Source: Cytobacillus sp. FSL H8-0458 (GTDB taxonomy: Bacteria; Bacillota; Bacilli; Bacillales; Cytobacillaceae). From it: a stretch of 64,000 nt of DNA. The stretch covers positions 2,790,001 through 2,854,000 of the forward strand of contig NZ_JBBOBR010000001.1 in NCBI RefSeq assembly GCF_038002165.1, read 5' to 3'. The notes beneath the pieces were generated by a model. It was given only the letters and a program-made list of their open reading frames with translations. It was not told the origin of the DNA and made no database searches. This document shows positions 47,986-56,441 of the stretch, one piece after another; the first letter of the stretch is position 1, and every line of letters begins with the position of its first letter. The position numbers and the translations under genes are program-made.

Positions 47986-49010
47986 TATGCGTTCACCTCT
48001 TGTTTCGGCTGGCTTGTCTCATAAAGCAGGCAAGCAACCTCATGTCCATCTTCATTTTCTGCCAATTGAGGTGTAACTGTCAGGCATTCAGGCATTGCCT
48101 TAGGGCAGCGCGCCGCAAATTTGCATCCTGTTTTAGGCATATTTTTTAATGAAGGCACAATTCCTTTTATTGTGCTTAGCTTTTCCACTTCTTCATCCAT
48201 TTTTGGAATGGCTCCCATCAGGAGCTGAGTATAAGGATGTTTTGGATTGTGAAATAAGGAATCTACATCTGTCCGCTCTGCTATCTTCCCTGCATACATT
48301 ACAATTACTTCATCGCACATTTCAGCCACAACACCCAGGTCATGAGTAATCAGAATGACTGACATATCATTGACTTCCTGAATTTCTTTTAAAAGCTCAA
48401 GAATTTGGGCTTGTACAGTAACATCCAGGGCAGTAGTAGGCTCATCAGCGATCAGCAGCTTTGGCTGGCAGGCAATGGCAATGGCAATCATAACCCTTTG
48501 CCTCATTCCTCCTGAAAGCTGATGCGGATATTCATCTACAATTTTTTCTGGCCTTGAGATCCCTACACTTTTTAGAAGTGCAATACTTTTAAGCCGCGCT
48601 TCTTTTTTGGAGATTTTCATATGATTGAATAATACTTCCTGAAGCTGGAATCCGATAGAGAAAACAGGATTTAAAGAAGTCATAGGTTCCTGGAATATCA
48701 TTGCGATATCCTTCCCCCTGATCTTATTAATCTCTGAATCTGTCATGTTCTCCAAATGAACACCGTCAAAGATAATCTCTCCGTTTCGGATTTTGCCAAT
48801 GCCTTTAGGCAGAAGCTTCATTACAGAAAGGCTCATTACAGATTTTCCGCAGCCAGACTCTCCCACTATTCCAACTATTTGTCTGGGTTTTACTCTAAAA
48901 GAAACATTATCAACTGCGTTATAGTATGTACCATCTATGGAAAAAGCCGTTTCTAAATTCTTCACCTCTAGTAAAGGTGCGTCTTTATGTTGACGGGGAT
49001 TTGCGCTCAT
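47985..49010 (-). CDS. appD: oligopeptide ABC transporter ATP-binding protein AppD
   Basis: This 341-residue ATPase has Walker A GESGCGKS, signature [14 protein letters not shown], Walker [13 protein letters not shown] and the C-terminal [15 protein letters not shown]...CLLYE extension with four cysteines. First gene of appDFABC. A weak CodY-like 15-mer lies 23 bases upstream of the start (49033-49047). Confidence 0.94.
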   Translation of the reverse strand: MSANPRQHKDAPLLEVKNLETAFSIDGTYYNAVDNVSFRVKPRQIVGIVGESGCGKSVMSLSVMKLLPKGIGKIRNGEIIFDGVHLENMTDSEINKIRGKDIAMIFQEPMTSLNPVFSIGFQLQEVLFNHMKISKKEARLKSIALLKSVGISRPEKIVDEYPHQLSGGMRQRVMIAIAIACQPKLLIADEPTTALDVTVQAQILELLKEIQEVNDMSVILITHDLGVVAEMCDEVIVMYAGKIAERTDVDSLFHNPKHPYTQLLMGAIPKMDEEVEKLSTIKGIVPSLKNMPKTGCKFAARCPKAMPECLTVTPQLAENEDGHEVACLLYETSQPKQEVNA

Positions 49011-49131
49011 AGGACACCTCTTACCTTTTTGAATTATTCTGTCAATTCATTCTATTTGTCTAAAATATTATTACAAAGTTATTACAATTGCAAGATTTTT
49101 TTAAAATTTGTTAAGATTCATTTTTCTATTT

Positions 49132-49157
49132 AAAAAAAGCCCACATTTTAGGGCTTT
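49132..49157 (-). terminator. terminator of yjaZ
   Basis: Minus-strand AAAGCCC...GGGCTTT followed by TTTTT. Confidence 0.85.
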
Positions 49158-49164
49158 AAAGCGT

Positions 49165-49821
49165 TTATGATTCCAATTTATATACAGTTTGATCCAGAAA
49201 ATATTCGGATGGCGCATTAAAAGATAGTTTTGTAGAAAAGTTTTTTTGCTTTCTAAATTCACTTACAATTTCATAGCCGGCAGCATAGCCCAGCAATGGA
49301 GGATATGGCCTCTCACCATATAATATCTTTTGATGGAGCCGATCATTCTTTTTTAATTTTAGGTATGGTTTAATCAAATTTTCCCAAGAATTCCTCATCT
49401 CTTCTTTCGAATACCTGCTGCACCACGATCCTCTGAAATTCTTACCACAGTGTAATTCTACAGCATTTTCGGCAAGCCCCTCCAATATAATGGAATCAAG
49501 CAGCGTATATTCTTCAAGTTTTTTCCTCTGGGAGTTAATTCTGCCGACATGATGATATTCATGCACAAATAAAGCCTCTAGTTCATCCTCTTCTATTTCT
49601 GAAGGAAGGAATAGAAAGAGCATATTTGCGAATGAAACTCCTGATTTACCTGGATGCCGCGAAAAAAGTCCGCCTCCTGCAGTAGGGAAGATGTATACAT
49701 CGCTATCAGGCCCTTCCCACAATCTCCTATATTTTAAGTGAATCTTTCTTGCCAGATCCCATACTTTCTTTTCTTTCAGCTCCTTGAAATTATCCCTGCT
49801 GGACCTTGCAGGTTTATACAT
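49165..49821 (-). CDS. yjaZ: YjaZ, DUF2268 putative zinc protease, apparently truncated at the 5' end
   Basis: The first usable start (ATG 49821) gives 218 residues with a metalloprotease-like HEYHH (VHEYHHVGRINSQRKK) and a downstream Glu in LDSIILEGLAENAVE. These are typical of DUF2268 proteins. The same frame stays open 44 codons further upstream and looks protein-coding (RTDLWLEEGFNEPLKICEK) but has no start codon. A well-placed ATG at 49952, behind GGGAGG, leads into a stop at its third codon. One missing base there would restore a full-length gene of about 262 residues, near the usual YjaZ size. Confidence 0.8.
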   Translation of the reverse strand: MYKPARSSRDNFKELKEKKVWDLARKIHLKYRRLWEGPDSDVYIFPTAGGGLFSRHPGKSGVSFANMLFLFLPSEIEEDELEALFVHEYHHVGRINSQRKKLEEYTLLDSIILEGLAENAVELHCGKNFRGSWCSRYSKEEMRNSWENLIKPYLKLKKNDRLHQKILYGERPYPPLLGYAAGYEIVSEFRKQKNFSTKLSFNAPSEYFLDQTVYKLES

Positions 49822-50005
49822 GCCGAAATCCGTTAAGTACTCGTATATTTTTCGGGGATTGTCATCATTGAAGGATCCGGTAAGTTTTTCACATATTTTT
49901 AGCGGTTCATTAAAACCTTCCTCGAGCCATAAATCCGTTCTAACTATCCCATTTCCGCACCTCCCTTTATTCGATAATATGTAGATATAAGGAATTTGTT
50001 GATCA

Positions 50006-50052
50006 AAATAAAAAGCTGATTCAAGGAAAGTTTGTTCCCTTGAATCAGCTTT
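50006..50052 (-). terminator. terminator of fabHA-fabF
   Basis: AAAGCTGATTCAAGG / CCTTGAATCAGCTTT long stem with T run on the minus strand. Confidence 0.92.
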
Positions 50053-50062
50053 CGTTTATCTC

Positions 50063-51301
50063 TTATTCATATCTTTTAAAGACAATGGTTGCATTGTGGC
50101 CGCCAAAGCCTAGTGAATTGCTCATTGCAGCTGTTATTTCTTTTTCCCTGGCCGTATTTGGAACATAATCCAAATCACATTCAGGATCCGGGCTTTCGAG
50201 ATTAATCGTCGGTGGCAGGATTCCTTCCTTCAGTGCCAGAACTGTGAAAATGGCTTCAATTCCGCCTGCAGCTCCCAGAAGATGTCCTGTCATTGATTTA
50301 GTCGAGCTTACTGCCAATTTATAGGCATGCTCTCCGAACACCTCTTTGATTGCCAATGTTTCAAATTTGTCATTATAATCAGTACTTGTGCCATGAGCAT
50401 TAATATAATCGATATCACCGGGCTGTAAGCCTCCGTCTTCAATTGCCATTTTCATGGCTCTTGCTCCGCCTTCTCCGCCTGGAGCAGGTGCAGTGATATG
50501 ATAAGCATCCCCAGTAGCACCATAGCCTACTATTTCCGCATAAATTTTTGCGCCGCGGGCAAGTGCATGCTCAAGTTCCTCAAGTACTACAATTCCCGCA
50601 CCTTCTCCAATAACAAACCCGTCACGATTTTGATCAAATGGGCGGCTGGCTGTTTTTGGATCTGGATTGGTTGAAAGCGCGGTGTTCGCACAAAATCCGG
50701 CTACAGACATTTTTGTGATTGGCGCTTCTGCTCCTCCTGAAATCATCGCATCGGCATCGCCGCGCTGAATAACCTTGAAGGCATCTCCGATTGAGTTTGT
50801 TCCAGTGGCACATGCAGTCACTGTACATGAGTTAAACCCCTTTGCCCCTAAATAGATGGAGACTTGGCCAGTTGCCATGTCAGGAATCATCATTGGCACG
50901 AAGAATGGGCTGACTCTTCTGTATCCGCGTTTCATAAATGTTTCATATTGGTTTTCAAAGGTTTCCATTCCGCCGATCCCTGAACCAATCCAGACACCGA
51001 TGCGATGAGCATTTTCATCTGTAATCTGAAGGTTTGCATCTTTTACGGCCATCATGGATGAAGCAACAGCGTAATGTGTAAAGCGGTCCATTTTTCTGGC
51101 ATCTTTTTTATCAAAAAAATCTTCCGGATTGAAATTCTTTACTTCAGCAGCTACTTTAGCCGGGTACTCATCGGCATTTAATCTAGTCAGCGGCCCTACC
51201 CCTGAAATACCTGACTTAATATTATTCCATGTCGTTTCTGTATTATTTCCAAGCGGTGTTACAGCTCCGATGCCTGTAACGACAACCCTTCTTTTGTTCA
51301 T
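50063..51301 (-). CDS. fabF: beta-ketoacyl-ACP synthase II FabF
   Basis: This 412-residue condensing enzyme elongates acyl-ACP with malonyl-ACP. Catalytic Cys164 ([11 protein letters not shown]) and the two histidines in [11 protein letters not shown] and [11 protein letters not shown] complete the Cys-His-His triad. It lies downstream of fabHA in one operon under FapR control. Confidence 0.97.
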   Translation of the reverse strand: MNKRRVVVTGIGAVTPLGNNTETTWNNIKSGISGVGPLTRLNADEYPAKVAAEVKNFNPEDFFDKKDARKMDRFTHYAVASSMMAVKDANLQITDENAHRIGVWIGSGIGGMETFENQYETFMKRGYRRVSPFFVPMMIPDMATGQVSIYLGAKGFNSCTVTACATGTNSIGDAFKVIQRGDADAMISGGAEAPITKMSVAGFCANTALSTNPDPKTASRPFDQNRDGFVIGEGAGIVVLEELEHALARGAKIYAEIVGYGATGDAYHITAPAPGGEGGARAMKMAIEDGGLQPGDIDYINAHGTSTDYNDKFETLAIKEVFGEHAYKLAVSSTKSMTGHLLGAAGGIEAIFTVLALKEGILPPTINLESPDPECDLDYVPNTAREKEITAAMSNSLGFGGHNATIVFKRYE

Positions 51302-51347
51302 ATGATTGCAGCTCCTTTTAAATTATCATCATATTTAAATGAGGTTC

Positions 51348-52280
51348 TTATCTTCCCCATCTCATCGCAATAGCTCCCCAAGTTAGCCCTCCGCCGAAGC
51401 CGACCATCACGAGCAAATCATCATCTTTAATTTTACCCGCTTCCAGTTCTTCCACCAATGCAATTGGAATAGATGCAGCAGAAGTATTTCCGTATTTATC
51501 CACGGTTTTCGACATCTTCTCAACCGGAAGTTCCAGTCTTTGACGGGAAGCTTCCATAATGCGGATATTCGCCTGATGAGGTATTAGGAAATCTACATCC
51601 TCTTTGGAGAATCCAGCTTTATCAAGTACATTGATGCAGCTTTCACCCATTTGACGAACAGCAAATTTGAACACTTCACGCCCGTTCATAATGATATGTT
51701 CATCCTGGTATAGGTGTTTTGCGCCTGTGCCATCTGCTCCTAATTCAAATGATAATATTCCCCGGCCATCCGAGACTGGTCCAATTACAGCTGCACCTGC
51801 TCCGTCTCCAAATAAAACGGCAGTATTACGGTCACTCCAGTCTGTAATTTTTGAAAGCTTTTCAACACCTACTACTAAAACATTTTTATACGTCCCGGTT
51901 TCAATAAATTGCTGTGCCGTTATGATACCATACATGAAACCTGCACATGCAGCACTAATATCCATTGCCGCCGCCTTACTTGCTTTTAGTCGCTCCTGAA
52001 GCATGCATGCAACTGATGGAAAGGGATTATCCGGTGTAACCGTTGCAACTAAAATCAGGTCTATTTCCTTTGCTTCAATGCCTGCATTATCCAATGCTTT
52101 AAGTGCTGACTCATAGGCCATATCTGATGTGTCCATGCTGTCTTCCGCAATTCTTCTCTCTTCAATTCCAGTCCTGGTCCGGATCCATTCGTCAGAAGTA
52201 TCAACTATTTTCTCCAAATCAGCATTTGTTACCACTTTTTCAGGAAGATATCTTCCGATTCCTATAATTCCAGCATTCAT
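51348..52280 (-). CDS. fabHA: beta-ketoacyl-ACP synthase III FabHA
   Basis: This 310-residue enzyme starts fatty acid synthesis by condensing a short acyl-CoA with malonyl-ACP; branched-chain primers are expected in bacilli. Cys112 ([10 protein letters not shown]), His in PHQANIR and Asn in YGNTSAAS form the triad. I chose the ATG at 52280 ([11 protein letters not shown]) after AAGGGAG; an in-frame TTG 21 bases upstream is less likely. Confidence 0.96.
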   Translation of the reverse strand: MNAGIIGIGRYLPEKVVTNADLEKIVDTSDEWIRTRTGIEERRIAEDSMDTSDMAYESALKALDNAGIEAKEIDLILVATVTPDNPFPSVACMLQERLKASKAAAMDISAACAGFMYGIITAQQFIETGTYKNVLVVGVEKLSKITDWSDRNTAVLFGDGAGAAVIGPVSDGRGILSFELGADGTGAKHLYQDEHIIMNGREVFKFAVRQMGESCINVLDKAGFSKEDVDFLIPHQANIRIMEASRQRLELPVEKMSKTVDKYGNTSAASIPIALVEELEAGKIKDDDLLVMVGFGGGLTWGAIAMRWGR

Positions 52281-52347
52281 GGAGTCCCACTCCCTTTTCA
52301 ATTTTACAAACCTGTATCCAGTCTCTATCTAAATATTAATATCAATT

Positions 52348-52366
52348 ATTATGACTTGGTACTAAT
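52348..52366. promoter_or_regulatory. FapR operator upstream of fabHA-fabF
   Basis: ATTATGACTTGGTACTAAT matches the FapR palindrome with a perfect right half; 67 bases before the fabHA start. Confidence 0.8.
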
Positions 52367-52497
52367 TTTAGCAAATGTTTATATACTAACGCAACACTTT
52401 TTACCTTCCCTTACTTATTACTCCACAAATGTCTATACCCAGTCAATTTTTCTTCATATGCTGGTATATAGGCATCTGAAAAGGAGGTAAATAGCAT

Positions 52498-52884
52498 ATG
52501 CTTGATAAGGATGAAAAAGACAAGGGAAATACAGAAGACCCTTTAACCCATTTTTTATTTGGAGAAAGAGTCAGGAATCCTAAACCAGCTGAAGGCAAAA
52601 TTGAATTCAACAGCAGTGCTGAAGAAGATCAGGGGAAAGACGACTGGCTTTTCGGCGGCATGAGCAGAAATGCTCATGAAGCTGACGATTGGCTCCTTGG
52701 GGGAAAAAGCAGAGAAACTAGTGAAAGGGAAAATACCGGTAAAGAAAATGAAAACAATATCCTGAACAACATTAACTTAGAGGAACTAATGGGCAACATT
52801 GATACGCTCATGTCTTCAGCTCATCATTTAAAGCCATTGCTGAAAAAAGCGGGTCCTTTGCTGGAGATGTTTTGGAAAAAGTAG
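52498..52884 (+). CDS. yjzB: YjzB-like protein with three WLFG-type repeats
   Basis: This is a 128-residue, very polar protein. A short motif recurs three times: HFLFGERVRN (about 18-27), DWLFGGMSRN (about 49-58) and DWLLGGKSRE (about 67-76). A C-terminal helical part (LEELMGNIDTLMSSAHHLKPLL) follows. A strong AAGGAGG site precedes the ATG. Its place between fabHA and comZ is that of yjzB. Function is unknown. Confidence 0.75.
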   Translation: MLDKDEKDKGNTEDPLTHFLFGERVRNPKPAEGKIEFNSSAEEDQGKDDWLFGGMSRNAHEADDWLLGGKSRETSERENTGKENENNILNNINLEELMGNIDTLMSSAHHLKPLLKKAGPLLEMFWKK

Positions 52885-53041
52885 GGGCGGGGTTATACAT
52901 TATACTTTGCTGGTCCTTCACCCGATAGATTTAAAAATTTTAATATCCTGTATGGCTTTGGGCTTACGCCGCCTCCTGGGGAAGCCTCTTAGCTCAGCAC
53001 TTTCTTTCAGTAAGAGATCCCTATCTCACCATCAAAATAAC

Positions 53042-53067
53042 AAAAACCAGCCAAAAAGGCTGGTTTC
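53042..53067 (-). terminator. terminator of med-comZ
   Basis: AAACCAGCC-AAAAA-GGCTGGTTT with T run on the minus strand. Confidence 0.92.
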
Positions 53068-53070
53068 CCA

Positions 53071-53259
53071 TTATTCACTCTCATTCAAAGCATCCGCTTT
53101 GCCCATTTCGTAGGCTTCGTTCATGACTTTGGTGAATAGGTTCATGAATGGCTGGATCATTTCCATGGATAGTTCGATGCCTGCTTCGTCGAGCTGCTGT
53201 TTAGCTTCTGGCAGGTATTTCATGGCGATTTGCATGAATTCCATGTTTTTTTCGTTCAT
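53071..53259 (-). CDS. comZ: competence regulator ComZ
   Basis: This 62-residue helical protein (MNEKNMEFMQIAMKYLPEAK) is the size and form of ComZ, which reduces comG expression in B. subtilis. It follows med, the B. subtilis order, 29 bases after the med stop, behind its own AGGAGG site. Confidence 0.9.
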   Translation of the reverse strand: MNEKNMEFMQIAMKYLPEAKQQLDEAGIELSMEMIQPFMNLFTKVMNEAYEMGKADALNESE

Positions 53260-53288
53260 CTTGCAGTACCTCCTATGTATGATAATTA

Positions 53289-54245
53289 CTATTCAGGCAG
53301 TTTACCTGTTTTTTTGAAATTCTCAATGGCAGCGTTTAGTTCTTTTTTGAACTCTTCGTCGACGTCAGGGCTGAATTTTCCGAGTGTAATTACTTCATCC
53401 TCAAAATCAAAGGACAGATTCCCTGATTCGAGTTCGCCTTCGTTATATTTTTCTGCCACTAGTTCATATAAAACATCGACATGCTGAATTGTACTGGTCA
53501 GGACGACTGATTCGCCCAGATCAGACTGATCGGAAATATAGCCGATGGCGTAGAGCCCTTCTTCTTTCAGCTTTTCGATGACAGGAACATTATACCCATC
53601 TCCGGCCGGATAGACAACATCTGTCTTATTGGCAATAAGTTTGTCCAAAAGAGCGATGGCTTTGTTATCATTGTCCCAGTTGCCGACATATTGGATCTGT
53701 ACGTTCACATTATCATTGATATAGTTTGCACCTTCATAAAAACCTTCTACTTCAGGCTGCCATTCAAAAGCCGCAAGTACTCCTACATTATTCGTTTTCG
53801 TCATATGTCCTGCAACCATGCCCCCAAAGAAACCCATGGCATATGCTTCAAAGTTCAAACTGGTGGTGTTTTCATTTTGGGCGTCACCATTAAAGCTGAC
53901 AAAGTGAATGTCAGGATATTTTTTTGAGATGTTATTAAAGTATGCAGCGTATTCATTGCCATGTCCAAAGATCAGGTTCACACCTTTTTGGTCAAACTCT
54001 TTAACAGCTCTTTCAACAACCATCTCTGAATTCATGCCTTCTTTATAATAAACATCAATATCATAATGGGATTGAATCTTTAGCATGCCTTTATAGCCTT
54101 TGGTCCCCCATACCTGGTCATTGACAGTATCGGGCACTAATAATCCAGCTTTCTCAAGTTTTCCTGCAGACATCGGCTGTCTGCAGGAGGCCAATAAAAG
54201 AAGGCACAAAAGAAGGATCCCTAATTTCTTTAATGTCTTATGCAT
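53289..54245 (-). CDS. med: Med, BMP-family lipoprotein and positive regulator of comK
   Basis: This 318-residue protein has an N-terminal lipobox LLLASC (about residue 21) and a PnrA/BMP-type ligand-binding fold (GLLVPDTVNDQVWGTKGYKG, VSFNGDAQNENTTS). Med raises comK expression in B. subtilis, although its structure is that of a nucleoside-binding receptor. It is coupled to comZ. Confidence 0.92.
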   Translation of the reverse strand: MHKTLKKLGILLLCLLLLASCRQPMSAGKLEKAGLLVPDTVNDQVWGTKGYKGMLKIQSHYDIDVYYKEGMNSEMVVERAVKEFDQKGVNLIFGHGNEYAAYFNNISKKYPDIHFVSFNGDAQNENTTSLNFEAYAMGFFGGMVAGHMTKTNNVGVLAAFEWQPEVEGFYEGANYINDNVNVQIQYVGNWDNDNKAIALLDKLIANKTDVVYPAGDGYNVPVIEKLKEEGLYAIGYISDQSDLGESVVLTSTIQHVDVLYELVAEKYNEGELESGNLSFDFEDEVITLGKFSPDVDEEFKKELNAAIENFKKTGKLPE

Positions 54246-54354
54246 CTTCTTTTTCTCCGCCTCTCTGTCTTTCGCTTACTACTACCGGTTTAATTTACCA
54301 GACTAATTCAATTCTACCTTTTCTTTATCTCAAATGGAAAGATTTTTTTCCGAT

Positions 54355-55182
54355 TTACAAGCTATCCGTACTTCCTAATGAAATAAAATGTCTTCTTTGA
54401 TTTTCTAGGCCATCTGAGAATTTTACTGAACACTGAATCGTTCTTTCAGTTACTTTTCCTATTGCCAAATCGGGACTTCTCCAATTTTCATTATAGTCTA
54501 AGGAAAGATAGTCAGCGCATTTTCGCCAGTGCCCGGTGATACTGCTTTCTAATAGATAGGACTCATCTAAATGCCTATCTGCACTACTTGATAAGAAATT
54601 GATGAGATCATCAATATAGATAGCATCATATATCCATTCTCTTTCACTTATTACTACTCTTTCTTTCGCAATCGACTGATGAAAACTAAATTCCTCAGGC
54701 TGCCAGGGACCATATATGACAGGCAGGTAAAAGGATGAAACTGAAATATTGTGTTCCTTAAGGATTTTAATAGCATCTTCCAGCCGGCTGTGTGTTCTGC
54801 TGATGTCTTTAATCCACTGAATAGGGAGCAGGAATGCAATTTTCACATGAAGGCTCTGGAATAAAGCCAGGTTTTTCATAAGAAATCCTTCAATAAGCTC
54901 CTTCTCCCTTAAAGCGGCAAGCTTATTCCTAATATACAAGTCGTATATATCGATAAAAATCATGTCATTTTTTAGTATTTCACCAGATTTAATCCATGCA
55001 GAATAGTTTTTTTCACGGAAATTGGCATTCCGTCCGATTGTCAGACGTTTATCGTGAATTAAAGCGCCATCTTTTTCTTTGTCGAAATGAACTCCATCTA
55101 TCTCGCAGCCCTGTTCCAGAAGATGCTTGCACAGACTGAATCCTATAAATTCAAATGTCCCTAATATGACTGCCCTGTCCAT
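54355..55182 (-). CDS. yjaV: YjaV, NAD-dependent epimerase/dehydratase-like protein
   Basis: This 275-residue protein has an N-terminal Rossmann-like strand (AVILGTFEFIGFSLCKHLLE) in which the usual GxxGxxG is degraded, and the segment VSSFYLPVIYGPWQPEEF typical of extended short-chain dehydrogenases. Catalytic Tyr-x3-Lys is not evident, so it may be non-enzymatic. I chose the ATG at 55182 with GGAGG seven bases upstream. In B. subtilis yjaV precedes med. Confidence 0.8.
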   Translation of the reverse strand: MDRAVILGTFEFIGFSLCKHLLEQGCEIDGVHFDKEKDGALIHDKRLTIGRNANFREKNYSAWIKSGEILKNDMIFIDIYDLYIRNKLAALREKELIEGFLMKNLALFQSLHVKIAFLLPIQWIKDISRTHSRLEDAIKILKEHNISVSSFYLPVIYGPWQPEEFSFHQSIAKERVVISEREWIYDAIYIDDLINFLSSSADRHLDESYLLESSITGHWRKCADYLSLDYNENWRSPDLAIGKVTERTIQCSVKFSDGLENQRRHFISLGSTDSL

Positions 55183-55262
55183 CTTCACCCCTCCTTGGAA
55201 GCATATTAATGTATCCTATGCTCAAAGGATTGTCTTTATTTCTTAGCGGAATTACAGCAGAT

Positions 55263-56000
55263 TTACAGAACTTTTTCATATTTTCTAAAGAAGCTTGTCA
55301 TTTGAGAAGATATTCGCTGTTTTTTATCCGGGAGGATATAAAACACTGAGATAGGGCTATTTTCATTTTCCCATTGTATGGATCGTTTCTTTAAATAATC
55401 CGATTGCTTGTAAGCTCTTCCGCCGGCCAGAACCTGAATGATTCTGACGGGGACTTTAAGGCCGGATGTGAGGTTTTTTTCATGTTTGCTGAGAAGATCT
55501 GCTATGTTATCCGTTTCTATTTCATATGAAGCTGCCAGTTCTTTTAATAGTTTTTTATAAAAGAACTTATGCTCTTTTTCCTGGTCGAGATGGTGCTTTA
55601 GTGAAAGAATAGGATTTATTAATACAGCAGAACGGATTAAATCGCTCATTTCATGCAACAATCTAAGGGCAACCAATGCTCCCATGCCCTCAGCAATAAT
55701 ATGGATCTTTTCGTTTATTATTTCTGTACGCAGGATATGTTCATACAAATACTTAGCTTTCTCAACAGCCCGGTCGCTTCCCCAGTGCCTTCCGTATAAA
55801 TTTGAATAAAAAATCGTATAGCCATCTTGCCTGAGTTTCTTAATTAATGAATATTTCCCTTCATTTTGAGTCCAAAAACTGCAGTTTCCGTCAACAAAGT
55901 GCCGATCATCCCCAATAATAAGAATACCGAAACCACTTGGTTTATCTGGGTAATGAATCATGCACCATTCTGTATCCAGCTGGAAGTTCCGGCTTTCCAT
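55263..56000 (-). CDS. yjaU: YjaU-like putative alpha/beta hydrolase
   Basis: This 245-residue protein has an AEGMGALVALRLL segment where alpha/beta hydrolases carry GxSxG; here the nucleophile position is Met (GMGA preceded by Glu), so activity is doubtful. IFYSNLYGRHWGS and a C-terminal region (PISVFYILPDKKQRIS) fit the fold. Start ATG at 56000 follows AAAGGAG. It sits upstream of yjaV, as in B. subtilis. Confidence 0.75.
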   Translation of the reverse strand: MESRNFQLDTEWCMIHYPDKPSGFGILIIGDDRHFVDGNCSFWTQNEGKYSLIKKLRQDGYTIFYSNLYGRHWGSDRAVEKAKYLYEHILRTEIINEKIHIIAEGMGALVALRLLHEMSDLIRSAVLINPILSLKHHLDQEKEHKFFYKKLLKELAASYEIETDNIADLLSKHEKNLTSGLKVPVRIIQVLAGGRAYKQSDYLKKRSIQWENENSPISVFYILPDKKQRISSQMTSFFRKYEKVL

Positions 56001-56181
56001 AGTAAAACTCCTTTGCAAGTTTGTTCATAATATAATGTATGTAGGTAAACTTAAAATGAAAGGGAGGTTTGCCTAGTTTTAGACAGGTTCATCAATGGGC
56101 TGAAAAGAGAAAAAATAAATGTATTTCTTTAATGGCTTATGCTAATATGAAAAGGGATTAATTATATTAGAGGTGAAATAG

Positions 56182-56373
56182 ATGAGATTCTTTTGGACAT
56201 TCTTCTGGACTTTCCTTCTTGTTCAAATGTTAACGTACGTAGTTTCTTCAATGCTTGGAGCGCCTTACAATTTTGTAACCGGCACTATTCTGGCGGTTGG
56301 AACAACTGTTTTAATTTTTGTTGTCGCTTCCATCATTCCTGAAGGTCCTGTTGAGAAAGAAGGCATTCATTAA
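56182..56373 (+). CDS. yjzD: YjzD, DUF2929 membrane protein
   Basis: This 63-residue protein has two hydrophobic helices (about 4-24 and 31-53), as in the DUF2929/YjzD family. GAGGTG precedes the ATG. Function is unknown. Confidence 0.88.
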   Translation: MRFFWTFFWTFLLVQMLTYVVSSMLGAPYNFVTGTILAVGTTVLIFVVASIIPEGPVEKEGIH

Positions 56374-56391
56374 TTTGCAGCTTCTGCAGGA

Positions 56392-56438
56392 AATGAAAAG
56401 AGTCATCCTGTTAATTCAGGATGATTCTTTTCATTTTA
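56392..56438. terminator. bidirectional terminator yjzD/clpB
   Basis: GAAAAGAGTCATCCTG / CAGGATGATTCTTTTC stem with T-rich flanks in both directions. Confidence 0.88.
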
Positions 56439-56441
56439 TCC

